From: Elymus sibiricus
Lineage: Eukaryota > Streptophyta > Magnoliopsida > Poales > Poaceae
DNA length: 64,000 nucleotides
Reading direction: 5' to 3'
Assembly: GCA_039707655.1 (NCBI GenBank)
Contig: CM077674.1
Location: 241,849,904-241,913,903, forward strand
Below the pieces are notes generated by a model. It did no database searches and was not told the origin of the DNA. It worked only from the letters and a program-made list of their open reading frames with translations. Of the stretch, positions 34,441 through 45,899 are shown piece by piece. The number at the start of each line of letters is the position of its first letter. The first letter of the stretch is position 1. Position numbers and translations under genes: made by a program.

Positions 34441-34679
34441 CCAGGACCAAAGCCCTGTTTTCTACTAGTGCTTTAAAGTGGCAAAAAATTGTAATTAATT
34501 AGAGAGAGATCGTGAAACTGGTGGATCGAAAGGGCGATGAAAACTAGCCTAGAAAGAATGGGTGAGAAATTGGGGAAAGAAACAAAAAGTAATAAGTACA
34601 TATAAATCCAACTCACTTGTACTACTCTAATCATTTTTTGCACTATATATAGTTTTTGCAAAATAGCGCACTGCTAAGT

Positions 34680-35005
34680 CGGCACTCGGCTTATAGCTAG
34701 CAGCGTCACGGAGCCGTCAATGGCCGCCGTGATGGCCTTGTGGCAGGAAACTTTACCTTGGATCTTTTGTAAGCCGGGTACCTTGTTTATGGCGGCACGA
34801 CTTACTTAAAAATAAGCCGAGTATATTCTTTAAGCTGAATGCCTTTTATAAGGATACACGACTTACTTAGAAGTAAGCTGAGTGTCATTATTTTGCCGTG
34901 AGTTATTCGTTCAATTCTCGGCTTACATTCTTGTAAGCCGTGAACCCGTGTTTTGACACTCAGCTTACACGAAGATACATGGCAGTGTGTGATTTTCCTG
35001 TAGTG
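34680..35005. mobile_element. Truncated CACTA end (AAGCCGAG/CTCGGCTTA repeats)
   Basis: Ends TGATTTTCCTGTAGTG at 35005, the reverse of CACTACAGGAAAATCA. Inverted motifs AAGCCGAGT, CTCGGCTTA, GTAAGCCG and AGTAAGCTGAGTG recur between 34700 and 34970, typical subterminal organisation. No matching left terminus is present, so only one end survives. Confidence 0.55.
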
Positions 35006-35090
35006 AGCAACACCCCTCATTAAAGGTAAAACTGAAAGTAAAGGTACAGGTAAACCTGTATTGACATGCTCTTTTGAAGTAATTTATTTA

Positions 35091-35500
35091 GAGGTAATTG
35101 CACCCATGATACAAGAACTTGGCTAGTGGGAGCAGATTGGTACAAGAACTTCAAAAACGTTCACCATGGGTACAGGCACATGGCTTTCGTGTTCAACCGT
35201 GGTACAAACCATTTTTTATGACACGTGGCGCTGTTCTTTTTTCCAAAAAAACCTCTATTATATTTTCCCGCCTCCGTACCCCTCTCCTCTTTAACCTTGG
35301 TCCACGGAGCTGCTGCACTCCACCGGCGCGCCTCACCTCCACGCGCGCAGAACCGCCGCACCGCACCAGAGTCGAAGTGCTGCGGGGGAACCCAGTGGCG
35401 GCATCCGCATGGGATCCTCCGCGACCTTGGTTCATCAAAGTTAAGCATGTGAAGATATTACTCATATGTATACTCGGATGATGCAACGTAAGTGTTAAAT
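35091..35500. other. Possible TE terminus with GC-rich fragment
   Basis: GAGGTAATTGCACCCATGATACAAGAACTTGG and the similar GTACAAGAACTTCAAAAACG (read in parts) repeat within 60 bp, a style seen at Mutator-like ends. A GC-rich stretch at 35300-35430 follows. No partner end or product recognised. Confidence 0.25.
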
Positions 35501-35550
35501 TTGGTTATACTCTAGGTAATTAAACCAATTCGCATGTATCTTCGATTGGA

Positions 35551-35613
35551 TTTTTTTTGTTTGAACGTGGCGATTTGCTTTAAATATAAAGCAGGGCAAA
35601 AGCCTGGTTGAGG
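35551..35613 (-). mobile_element. 63-bp 5'-truncated retroposon with 16-bp TSD
   Basis: TGTATCTTCGATTGGA (35535-35550) and TGTATCTTCGAACGGA (35614-35629) are target-site duplicates with two mismatches. Between them the minus strand reads GGCTTTTGCCCTGCTTTATA then TTTAAAGC and ends in an A-rich tail (the plus strand starts with eight T). GCTTTAAATATAAAGC is a perfect hairpin. A related tail occurs at 49815-49850. Confidence 0.75.
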
Positions 35614-35629
35614 TGTATCTTCGAACGGA

Positions 35630-38600
35630 GTTTTTATAATACATCAACCAAATAGAGCTATATATATGCTCTGTAGACGACGATTAGGTGATTTGCGTCA
35701 TTATTTGAATCGTCTCATCAGCTTATATGTGCATGGAGTCATTGGAGAAGGTTTTGACTAGTCTAACCAACAAGTAGATGTGGCATTGTCTCATGATCCT
35801 CTGAACCTCCTGCCCGGCCTGTCAAGCACATCTGCACATGCAACAAGCATTTATTCTGCATCTTTCAGATTAAAAAGGCATGCGATTGCACGGACAATTT
35901 CTCATGCATGCAATAATTTGGGAAGCAGGACATGAACAATTGTCGGGCGATTAAGGACCCACAACATGACAGGTTCTCAGCAAAAAAGAACTAAGTAACT
36001 GCCAGTAAACCAACGCCCAACAAGAGGTATCTCTCTCTCCGAAATTCGCACTCAGATTGTACTGCATATCCATCATATTTTATGCACTCATGATGATATA
36101 ATATTGGAGAAATAACTGTCACAGACTCACAACTGATTGATTGACCAGTCTCGCTTGTGGTCCATGCCTTGCTTCATTTTTGTTTTGGACGGAGTTTCTC
36201 TCGTGGCGTACGGATCTGTCCCCCACGCGTGCATGGATTATATATAGATTACATTTTTTTTAATAATGCATGTTTTTTTGTTTTGGAAAAGAAGGATGAA
36301 TAATGCATGCTTGAAGAAAAGAAAAAGAATGATCGAGCACTAATAATATAAACATTACATATCGAAACACTATCAAGAGAGAAGGGCAAACATGATTCTA
36401 GCACATCTGAGTTGAGTGCTAACTGTGGAGTCTTTTCAAAAGGTAGATCAGAGTGTAGCAAGAAGTAATCTAAAAAAAAGAGTGTAGCAAGAAGTACATA
36501 TGTTACGAAAGGAGAAAACAATTTAGAAAAAACAAGGCGTGGTTTCATAGAAAAAATGGCCATCGAGAGGCTGTAGCTCAGTCTTCTGATTAATCATAGT
36601 GTAGAACAAGATACACTGATTATAGACGATATATAGACGAGTAGTGCTAGCATTTTTTTTCCAATGCATGTACGATTAGACTCACCATCACCTAAGTGAT
36701 TTCATCCATCAGGCCGACTCATCAGCCTCAGCGCTGTACATCCGTTGTAGCAAAACTGTCTAGTTCCATACATAGACCGGGCTGGCCAGTATATACGTAC
36801 CTTTCACCAGCATGCAACGTTCTGAAGAGCAGCGGCTCAAAAAAAGGGTATAAACCTATCTAACTACTTGCTGTAAAAATAGCTAATTACAGTACTTCAC
36901 TCAGCGTCATACCCAGCCGTGTTCGTTATCAAATTCTCTTAGTTTTGTCCGCGCAAAAAAGTCCTCTTAATTTTGTTGCACTACTGTGGATAAGATCAGA
37001 TGCATATATATCATGCATAGGAGCACTTCTTCACAGTTGACAGGTCATACTCCAAAATTAAACATTAATGCATCATATATAGTACATGTGCAACTATTTC
37101 ACTAGTAAGAGTGTAGCATCATGATCAATGTTGCTCAACAGCCACCAATAGTAGCATACTATTACTGGCCCCATCTGGTGACAGAGAGATGCACACATTT
37201 GGAAGCAACTAAAAGGGTAGAAGATATTCAAACAAAAGGACGACTTTTCAAAGAAAAATTGGTAGCCAAATCTTCTGATCCACCCAATCATTGTACCCTA
37301 ACCGCTTACAAGTGTTTTGCATGTACCATGCAGGTGGTGGGGTTTTAATTTCATCCACACATCAGCCTACTCAAATGGAAAGTTTAAGGTAACCTTTTAT
37401 CGGCAAGATAGATAGATCAGACATAACTACGACGGACCACTGGGATATATGTCACTAGACATGATAGATAGAGAAAACTGCGCAACTAATAGTAATACTA
37501 ACATAATTAAACTTATTTTCAAGTATAACATGTTTAGGGGGCAAAAGTTCTTTGAAAACTCATCTATTTTCAAATAATGTTCATTCACTTAACAGTAAGC
37601 CATGCATATATATTATTGTTGTTATTTTTTGTGAAATATATATTATTGTTGTTTATGTGTATAACCACACGTGAAGGTGATATTATCATTAGTCAGTGTC
37701 ACTTTAAAATGAATGCAAACATTTTCCATTGAGATGTAAATTTCATTAAGTGTCATGTATATAACCGCATGAAGGTGATGCTACATATAGTTTTTCTCTG
37801 GTATTTTTTCTAGTCCTTGCATTAATTTTAGTTCATCAGTTAACCCGTAGACCTTGCACGCACATATTATCTCATTTTCTTATACCGTAGACATTTGAGA
37901 TCTGTATACAAATATAAAAAGAAATACATGGTTTATAGTTTCATTTTGTACAAGAGAGATATAATCACCCGTCATGTTCATATTAGTAAGAGGCATGAAA
38001 TATAAAATCAGAGCTAGAGTTCATATTAAATAGATTTTGAAATTTAGGTTTTAGTATTAAATTTCCCGTAATTCAAGATTAAAGTTAGATCAAACACAAC
38101 AATTCAGTGTTTAAGATAGACCTTTTAATTTTTCTGGCTTTACATTTTTTGTGAATCGTGATGTTACTCAGTTAGTATTATATTTACGCACTTGCTTCAG
38201 TACAAGATATTTTAAGGTCGTTGTACCAAGAAAATGAGGTAGTTGTAGGATAATGCACAAACAAATAGTAAAAATCGGCAAACAATCCATGTGGGAAAAG
38301 GAAAGGCTCGTATGATAACAAAGTCGGTATATATTCTGTAACAGCAACAGCAAAGTAATGGAGACTACAAAAACTCGACTCATATATCTTCGACTTATTT
38401 TCCCTCAGCGAAAAGGAGGCATGTTTTCTTGAAAAGTTGGCAGATTTTGTATCGTCCAAGTTGGTCAGTACCTGCCACATGCGGCGGTATGACATGAATC
38501 CTCTTTTCTAAATGTCGATGAATATGGATGCGGACGCGAGTTCTAAAAAGAGGAGAATTCCATTGGTTAATCATGCACCGCGGTTTTATGCGGGAGGATT

Positions 38601-38880
38601 TCATACCTGCTGCGTAGGCTGGGACGGAGTTTCATATTTGTCGTCTCCTCACATGGACAAGCAGCCGCGCGCGCGCGGCCATTCATGGTGGTCTGCGCGG
38701 TAGGCCCCGGGCCGTCTCCAATCGTACGGACATGACCCTGCCCCACCGCTTTACGGGCCGTCCATTGGATGCTGGACGCCCTCAGATATGTTCCTGTGCG
38801 TGCGTGATGGAGCTGCGCCTAGCAGCTTGGACTCTTTCACGGGCCGATCTCAGCCGTCCGTGTCCGCGTCGACGGGTGAA
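35630..38880. other. Intergenic, no gene seen
   Basis: About 3.2 kb of mostly AT-rich DNA with homopolymer and AT runs. Short ORFs have no protein-like pattern. A (CG)n run lies near 38668-38680 at the start of the GC-rich ALOG upstream region. Confidence 0.5.
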
Positions 38881-38924
38881 GACGGCGCAAAGGACATCCC
38901 AGACCCACACCACTCCTGGGGAGC

Positions 38925-38932
38925 TATACAAA
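38925..38932 (+). promoter_or_regulatory. Possible TATA box of the ALOG gene
   Basis: TATACAAA in GC-rich surroundings about 1 kb upstream of the coding start, followed by GAGA and (CTCG)n stretches. A start further down, near the CT-rich tract at 39160-39180, is equally possible. Confidence 0.25.
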
Positions 38933-39266
38933 TGGAGGTGGTGGTGAGAGAGACTGGGACTGGGGGTGGGGAGGTGCCCCTCGCTCGCTCGCTCGCTTTC
39001 TCCTCCTCCCCCACCATGGACATGGATAGAAAATAAAAGGATTTCACCTTTAGTCATGTCACCTCTCACCTCGCACTCAACAGTGTCTCCCGCCTTCCCC
39101 CCTCTTTCATTCACCTAAAAGCCCTAACAGAGCCGCACCTCTGTATCTGTCCTACCATCTCCTCTCTCTCTCTCTCTACGGGAGTCCCTGCTCCATCTCT
39201 CACTCCCTTCACAGATCCCCCCCTTTTTCAGGCCAAACAATCCATCCACCGCCCCCTGAAACCCAC

Positions 39267-39276
39267 CTAAAAATAG
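39267..39276 (+). promoter_or_regulatory. Perfect CTA(A/T)4TAG MADS-type site
   Basis: CTAAAAATAG matches the C(A/T)8G, MEF2-like class of MADS-domain binding sites, 11 bases before the first uATG of the ALOG leader. Binding is inferred only from the consensus. Confidence 0.35.
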
Positions 39277-39286
39277 CAGCGGCAGC

Positions 39287-39434
39287 ATGCCAATGCAATC
39301 CCTTCAAGGCTATTCCAGCACATGAAGAAGGTTTCGTGTTCGAACAACAAGCTCTGGCCAGCTGCAGCAGGAGCAGCTCAGGTCAGATTAATGGACCTAT
39401 GAGCAACAGCAACCACCACTACTGCTGCTACTGA
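39287..39434 (+). promoter_or_regulatory. Three chained uORFs in the ALOG 5' leader
   Basis: uORF1 39287-39325 (12 codons plus stop), uORF2 39322-39402 (26 codons plus stop) and uORF3 39399-39434 (11 codons plus stop) lie in three different frames. Each stop overlaps the next start in the four bases ATGA (39322-39325 and 39399-39402). They lie just before the donor GTAAGT at 39441. The next predicted leader exon (39535-39658) has no ATG. This may limit translation of the ALOG protein. Confidence 0.6.
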
Positions 39435-39440
39435 GGAGCG

Positions 39441-39534
39441 GTAAGTAGCAAGAGAAGCTAATGCCTGCGTTAACTTTTTCTCAGACTTACAGACTTACTT
39501 ATCCCTATATATCCACCTCTTCCACCCCCTGCAG
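39441..39534 (+). other. Predicted 5'-UTR intron 1 of the ALOG gene
   Basis: Donor GAGCG|GTAAGTAG and acceptor CACCCCCTGCAG|ATTC, with a pyrimidine-rich tract before the acceptor. Length 94 bp. Confidence 0.45.
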
Positions 39535-39658
39535 ATTCTCGAGATAGCTTCTTCACCTCCCGCCGACGCCACTTTTGCTGCTGGTCGACCTATCTTCTCC
39601 GCGGCTCGAGTCCGCCACCGGCGAAAGAGGGATCAGCCGCGCGCCGCCGTGAGGAAAG

Positions 39659-39910
39659 GTATGTTAAGCATGTAACCACCGATGCCCCTTCCGGTAAAAG
39701 AATCCGGCCGGTTTCGCACATGTGTATGTACATATCTTAGAGTATATTGGTTGGTAGTATAGATACATCCCTTTCACACACGCACACAGAGCCAAGGGAG
39801 GGAGCGGAGTGTGCACCAGCTCCCCACGCGCCCCAAATATGCACGCATTCATCTGCTAGCTTCATCATTCCAGTACTATAATGGCGGAGCTTGTTTCTCT
39901 TGTGCGACAG
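39659..39910 (+). other. Predicted 5'-UTR intron 2 of the ALOG gene
   Basis: Donor GGAAAG|GTATGT and acceptor TTTCTCTTGTGCGACAG|ATTG, eight bases before the start codon. The body is AT-richer than the flanking exons. Confidence 0.5.
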
Positions 39911-39918
39911 ATTGATCC

Positions 39919-40527
39919 ATGGACCTGTCGCCAAACCCCGAGAGCCCGAATGCCCCGGGCGGCGGTGGCGGGAGCGGCGCCGGTGGATCTAGCGGCGGTG
40001 GCGGGGCGTCCTCGTCGGCTGGGGGTGGAGGCACGCCGCAGACGCCCAGCCGGTACGAGGCGCAGAAGCGGCGGGACTGGAACACGTTCGGGCAGTACCT
40101 GCGGAACCACCGGCCGCCGCTGAGCCTTGCGCAGTGCAGCGGCGCGCACGTGCTGGAGTTTCTGCGGTACCTGGACCAGTTCGGCAAGACCAAGGTGCAC
40201 ACGGCGTCGTGCCCCTTCTTCGGCCACCCGAACCCGCCGGCGCCCTGCCCCTGCCCGCTGCGTCAGGCGTGGGGGAGCCTCGACGCGCTCGTGGGACGCC
40301 TTCGCGCCGCGTTCGAGGAGCACGGCGGCCGCCCCGAGTCCAACCCCTTCGCCGCCCGCGCGGTCCGCCTCTTCCTCCGCGAGGTCCGCGAGCACCAGGC
40401 TCGCGCGCGCGGCGTCAGCTACGAGAAGAAGAAGCGCAAGAAGCCGACGCCTGGTGACGCAAGCAGCAGCGGCAGCCACCAGCCTCCACCCCCGCCGCCG
40501 CCGCCCCCCGCCGGTGCGGCCTGCTGA
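39919..40527 (+). CDS. ALOG (DUF640) family protein, G1-like transcription regulator
   Basis: 202 residues, single coding exon. Residues 1-42 are Gly/Ser/Pro-rich and disordered. The ALOG domain runs from about [11 protein letters not shown] (44) to 168 and is essentially complete: [36 protein letters not shown], a zinc-ribbon-like insert with His94, Cys98, Cys110 and Cys112 (HTASCPFFG...PCPCP), and [21 protein letters not shown] basic cluster KKKRKK (170-175) is the expected nuclear signal. A Ser-rich stretch and poly-Pro (189-197) end the protein. ALOG proteins are plant nuclear regulators of meristem identity, inflorescence branching and spikelet organs; the DNA-binding fold is thought to derive from DIRS-1-type recombinases. 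The N-terminal [10 protein letters not shown] start recalls rice G1-like 1/2, but I cannot fix the orthologue. The ATG follows a predicted splice acceptor directly. No lesions seen. Confidence 0.95.
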   Translation: MDLSPNPESPNAPGGGGGSGAGGSSGGGGASSSAGGGGTPQTPSRYEAQKRRDWNTFGQYLRNHRPPLSLAQCSGAHVLEFLRYLDQFGKTKVHTASCPFFGHPNPPAPCPCPLRQAWGSLDALVGRLRAAFEEHGGRPESNPFAARAVRLFLREVREHQARARGVSYEKKKRKKPTPGDASSSGSHQPPPPPPPPPAGAAC

Positions 40528-41849
40528 GGAGGAGGAGAGAGGACCTGTACTGCGCACGTGCCCATTTGGTATGCCGGACTGATGATGAGCATATTTTATG
40601 TAGGTCTCGATCGATTAATTGCTTGTGCATGCATGCATTGTTTTAGTACCATTCTGCCCGGCTTAAGATCACTGGATGATTCAGACTTTTATTGATCGTG
40701 CTACGTACATTTGCTAGTTATTTGCTTCTGCTTAATTTCTACTGCCAAGCTTTCTCGAGCTTATTTTTTGTGTTGAACTTTGTTCTTGCAAGTAAGTGAA
40801 TGCCATTGACTGATCATGGATTGCCCACATGCCAGCCTTACGTCTCACTGCTCATGATAACACGTACATATAGTACGTACGTACTATGTCCTGAAGTTTA
40901 TAGAGATAGCGTGCGCGTGCGTGCGTGTTCGCATGGTGACCGTACGCTGCGCTCGCAAGAGATCGATCGATCCATGAGGTGCATTGCATCTAGCGATCTC
41001 TGTCTCGATCTTTCTCTCTCTCTCCTTGCTGTAGTCTTGTGGTGCACGCGCGAGCATCATCTTCACCTTGCTGTATGTACGTACATTAATTTCATTCCAT
41101 TTCTTTTGAAACAAGAATTCAATCCGCCACATAGGAGTACACATAAATATCGCTAGCTTTTGCGTTGGTTTCTTGTGTTGTGATCCTTTCCGCTTTATTT
41201 TCTTGCATTCCCAGCTCTAGCTGCACCAGCCACCACCAATGAGTGTCCGGCCGGATCCCGGCGGCGCTGTACTGTAGTAAGTATGAAGAGGACGACGTAC
41301 TGTTCCCCGCGTACGTGTGCACAGCGCGCGACGGTGGCCGGGCTACTGTTCTTCTTCCTCGGCCACCCCCCGCGTCTCGTTCTCTAGCTAGCTTGTGTGC
41401 GTGACAGTGGTGAATAGCTATAGGACGTACTACGAGCGCGCAACTGTTGTCCCTCCTGCCTGCGCGTGCGTGCTAGCTGCCGGTCGGTTCGCTGTCTAAG
41501 CTACATGACGCTCCAGATCGGGTCAAACAGCCCAATAGTTTGCCTGCTGCCTGTGTCGTCCCGTCCTTCTCGGTGCAGTTAGTACTTGAGCTTAGCCGCA
41601 TTTGATTCCAAATAAGGAGATGGTACATTTGTCGACTGTGTCTTGCCAAATTGCATTGATTCCATAGATTTCCTACTGTTCCCTCCGCCAGATTTCACTG
41701 CTGCTTCTTGCTTCGCCGGCTAGCTCCTCATTTTATGCATGAAGCTAGTTTACAAAATTGCTATGCAGTGTATGCACCAGCTGTACATGTGCCTACCTGT
41801 GACAGGAAGCCTGAGTAGCGATCAAATTGATGAAACTTTGGAAACTACT
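40528..41849. other. 3' flank of the ALOG gene, no further gene seen
   Basis: The 3'-UTR of the ALOG gene must end in this stretch, but no clear poly-A signal stands out. GTGCGCGTGCGTGCGTG near 40910-40928 and CT-rich tracts are simple sequence. Confidence 0.45.
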
Positions 41850-41893
41850 TATGCTCCCTCCATTTCAAAATTTGCCTTTCAAAATATATAAGG
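41850..41893. repeat. Stowaway-like MITE end, truncated
   Basis: TGCTCCCTCCATTTCAAAAT TTGCC resembles the CTCCCTCCRTYYCAAAAT terminal repeat of Triticeae Stowaway MITEs (compared in parts). The opposite terminus is missing. Confidence 0.35.
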
Positions 41894-43152
41894 CATTGTT
41901 TCCTTTCGTTGAGACGAGGCTTTGACGAGCAACTGCTTCGTTAATATGTGGTTTATGCCTCCTTTCTTTGTCCCTGAAGAAATTAAGAACTCAACAAATC
42001 AGCATGTATTAACAGTGAGGTATATACTGTTTGTACTTCACAAAGTACTCAGCTTACTAGTATTATATATTCTCCCTTATATAGTCAACCTATGGCCAAT
42101 TATGAGCATATACATGCAGTTAGCACTATATGTTTGAAGCCTTCACAGATCTGCATGTTAATTTACATGCATCACTACTGAGCTGTCACCTACTGGCATG
42201 TTTGATGTTCCCTTACTAGTCACTACTGATATCCTGTTTTATTTATTCTACTATATATCGATACATACATCACTACCAAACTGATAGTGTATTTGACTTT
42301 GCGTCAAAATTGATTAATCTTTCGGTAGTACTTCTAGAATGCATGTTATATGATGTTAATTGTTGCACAGGTTTTTTTTTCTATTCACGGATCTACGTAA
42401 TATTTATAAATAGAACATGTATACTTTTGTTTGGCTTGACTAGCTAGTTTTTACAATGCTAATTGTATTATAGGATCTTACTCGACCTAGTTACTCTAAA
42501 GTGTTGCCTTTACCTTAAAACTCCGAAATTGTTAAACTACAAAGATAAAGTTGCAATATCAAGTTTTAGAATTCCAAAGAGTTCATATATATAGCTTCCT
42601 AAACCTGTTACTTTGGATATTGTTCACAAGTGTGTATATATAACTTATGTTGTTAATATTATATACTACAGAATTGTTAGAGGTGTGTAATTCTGCTGAA
42701 CTTCAAGCACGAACAATTTCACACCCACAAACTAATTGTCATCAAGTGATATGGAAATGTAGTCATACTTCCAATTACAAACATTCAAGGACAATGAATT
42801 ATATGACCCACTAAAGTACAGTATGTGTATGTATAATGTACATTCAAATCCAAAAGGTATAATTGAACACAATTCAAAGTTTGTTTGAAATATAATTTCT
42901 TTAGGAGTAGTAGGAAGCGCCACAATCCCATGTACATATATGTAGTGTAAATAAGATATATAGGACAAATATCATACAGTGGTGCATTTGATTTTCTACT
43001 TTGCAAAATACATTAGTGTGGTACCGTTATCATACATACGTAAACAAAATGCTGAGTATATCGCTCTAATCCTAATTGATCATATTAAATCTCGATAGAG
43101 CCCTGCTATAGTATGGAATTCTAGTTACTTTGAGAATATAAATGATTTTTTT
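41894..43152. other. Intergenic, no gene seen
   Basis: AT-rich DNA, no protein-like ORF or repeat structure noticed. Confidence 0.5.
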
Positions 43153-43541
43153 GGGGGGGGGGGGGGGGGGGGGGGGGTATAAAGGCATGGGGGGTGGGAT
43201 ACATAGAACAACCCCCAAACTACGAAGCGAAATTGGCAAATCGTATATAGAGGATAAAATGCTAGCATGTTTAATGTTTAGTATTTAATTGGTTTTCTAT
43301 ATGAAAATAATTTGAGGCTACAAGACCATGCGTACAAAATTAATGGCGGCTTTGACTAATATTCCATTGACGGCAACGATCTTCCTCGACATGTACCATG
43401 ATAATCATACTAGATTAGGGGGGGGGGGGGGGGGGAGCGATGCTAAAAACAGGTACCAGATTATATATCTATGAGCATTGGAGCCAATGTGTGTGGACTA
43501 ATCATAACCCATAATATATATAATACCATATTAGGGGGGGG
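43153..43541. repeat. Three poly-G tracts (25, 18 and 8 G)
   Basis: Runs at 43153-43177, 43418-43435 and 43534-43541. The last two follow ATTAG, and the DNA between contains related blocks (GCATTGGAGCCAATGTGTG at about 43477, GCATTGGAGGCAACGTGTG at about 43583), implying a diverged local duplication. Long G runs are prone to assembly error. Confidence 0.8.
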
Positions 43542-43599
43542 CACACGGGCGATGGACATAACGAGTACAAGAGTATATCAAGTGGCATTGGAGGCAACG

Positions 43600-44560
43600 T
43601 GTGCCAACTAAAATCCGACTTGCATCAAACATAATAAAAGTATTATACTTCGCAAATAATTCTTAAGTGCATAAAATGAAGACTATAGGGCACACATTGA
43701 TGAACAATATCTGAACAAGTAATGCATAACTATTTTTCTTTAGAAACATAGTGCAGATGCAGATGCTCACGAACACATACATACACTCACCTCTATGAAC
43801 GCACGCACGCACACCCTGCCCCTATGAGAGACTGAGCCATGTTTGAGTTATTAGGAGCTAAATTAATAGGTAAAGACAATAATAGTTAATTACGGCGTAA
43901 CTTTTCCTTTGTGGGACTTCAAGTTTAGGAGTTTCCGGGAAGAAACCTATTCGAGAGAGTAATCTTGTTAGCTCTTCCTACCTAATAAACAGCCATGTTA
44001 AATTCATATTATGCCCATGCATACAAGATGTCATTGCTAAGAATGTACTCCATAATAGATTTTGTGGCTATAGAATCCATGCTATAGACATTAGCAAACG
44101 TTGATTGCAACATAAAAATATATATGCAGATTTCTAAACGCACATTTTATCACAATATTATTTATTGCAAATATTTATCTCATTATTAAACGTTTAGTTG
44201 AATTTTAAAAGGACATGTATTGATCAAAGAATATGGCAAGTGTTGGAAGTTTAATTTATAACCAATGATCGATACACCCTTATTCTCTTTCAACAAATAA
44301 CGGGGTAGATGCACTAATAGTAAACGCATTTGCGCTTATCATAACCTAATAACTAAACGCAGGAACCAATTTGCTAGTTTTATATATCCACGTTAGGCCT
44401 GTGTTTTTGCAGTTCAAGAGCAGCTGCCCGGCCATGTATTTAGTTTTTCGATGCATAAAATCGGAAACCAACAAAGCAATCATGAAATTACACTCTCCAA
44501 GAGCGAACCTCTGGGCGCTCGCTGCGCTGTGCCACGTCGGAATTTTTACTGTGTCGATTA
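43600..44560. other. Intergenic, no gene seen
   Basis: AT-rich, with a small CACGCACGCACAC run at 43800. Nothing coding recognised. Confidence 0.5.
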
Positions 44561-44599
44561 AAAGATCTTAGGCGAGAAGCTTCCCCAGATAACACCTCC

Positions 44600-45234
44600 C
44601 TGGATGAAAATTGTGACAGAGAAAGAAAACTTCCCCACGAAGGAAACTCGTCGTCTCCTCCCATCCCAAATCCAGCAGTCCACCTCTCCCACGCCGCCGT
44701 CTCCTTCCAACCCAAATCCTCCGTCTTTGCCCATCGGCGCGCAGTGTAGGGTTGCCGTCGCCACCGCCTCGCCCCGTCGGCCCATCCCAGGTCCTTCGGC
44801 ACCGGCCACTGGAGAAGGAAGAAATCCACGTCCAGTCTTCCACGCCTCCCCACAACCCAGGCACGCCACCTCGTCCTCTCCCATTCCCTCACCCCCTTCC
44901 CCCTCTCCCCGTCGCCTCGTCTCCTACCCCTTCTCTTCTCAACCCAGATCCGTGGAGGTGGCCGGCAGGGAGGGATTCTGGTGTTGGGGCCAGGGAGGGA
45001 AAGGCTCCGATGACGAGGATGTGGAGGAAGACGAGATCGAGCCGGGTCGGTGCAGGGTGTGGCGGGTAGCTCGCTGGCCAAGCGGCTGGTTCTCTCTCAT
45101 CCTCGTCTTCGATTGCGTGAAGAAGATCGATGTTGAGATGGACGCATGCTACAGGAGCAGTAGAGGCATCGTGTGAGCCTAGGGTTCTTCTGTCAATATG
45201 ATCGTGCCTGCCCTTGGTCTCCTGCACGTCTCAG
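44600..45234 (+). other. GC-rich 5' exon-like region
   Basis: A coding-like GC-rich block with a CT-rich, Pro-rich leader, an acidic stretch (DDEDVEEDEIEPG in the frame of 44604) and a splice-like CACGTCTCAG|GTACAAC end at 45234/45235. It resembles the first exon of a plant gene. No family recognised, and downstream exons do not join it in a clear frame. Confidence 0.35.
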
Positions 45235-45899
45235 GTACAACTCGCCTCTTGTCTCTCCTATCTGTTATGGATCCAATATATGAGGATAAATTGTTGGTGT
45301 AGTAGGTAATGTCACGATATGTGATTGTTGTTACTTCTATTTACCTTTCTGTTCATGCTTGTTGGTGTATGGTGTTCTGAATGGCTATAACCCGCCATCA
45401 CACAGAAATTTGATTAAAGAAATAACATATTCATGAAGCACTGGTGGACTAAAAGACACTGGGAAATTGTTTAAACAAATGACAGCTGCCAACAGTCATA
45501 GGAGAAATGCATAACTGAATGTAAGGGACCAAAGAGAAAGGCACGTTTCAGGAGCTAAACCCTCAAAGTGGTCCTTCTCCTTGTGCAAAAAATTGTCAGT
45601 GACAAACAAAGGTAATAATAAGGTTTCATCTTCAGCTTTTTAATTTCTGCATCGAAGAATTCCTGCATAAAATTACATAGTGGTTACTAAAAGGGGAGGG
45701 GTTATAATAGGCTGTAGGTAATGTCAGGATATGTGATTGTTGTTGCTTCTATTTACCTTCTTGTTCATGGTTGTTGGTGTATGGCATTCTGAATGGCTAA
45801 AGTTTTGTGATTTTGTGAGATATGAAATGTCCAGATCCATGCATTGAATGAATGTAAAGAACTTAACGGAGTTCTATAACTTCTTCCCTCTTTTCCCTT

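Larger units (their letters stand above)
21704..34470 (-). mobile_element. Complete CACTA (En/Spm) element, 12.8 kb, TSD CTT
   Basis: The left end is CACTAGTAGAAAATAGGGC at 21704 and the right end is ...CCCTGTTTTCTACTAGTG at 34470, near-perfect terminal inverted repeats. CTT flanks both (21701-21703 and 34471-34473). Subterminal palindromic arrays of TTTAGTCCCGGTT / AACCGGGACTAAA sit at both ends and once internally. It encodes, leftward, an accessory coiled-coil membrane ORF, TNPD transposase and a Transposase_24/Ulp1 gene, all with lesions. The perfect TSD and tight terminal repeats suggest a fairly recent insertion. A sister copy begins at 52936 in the same orientation. Confidence 0.95.

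Noticed and set aside
40127..40582. Alternative-frame ORFs over the ALOG gene
   Set aside because: Frame shadows of a GC-rich coding exon; only the 39919 frame shows the conserved ALOG domain.
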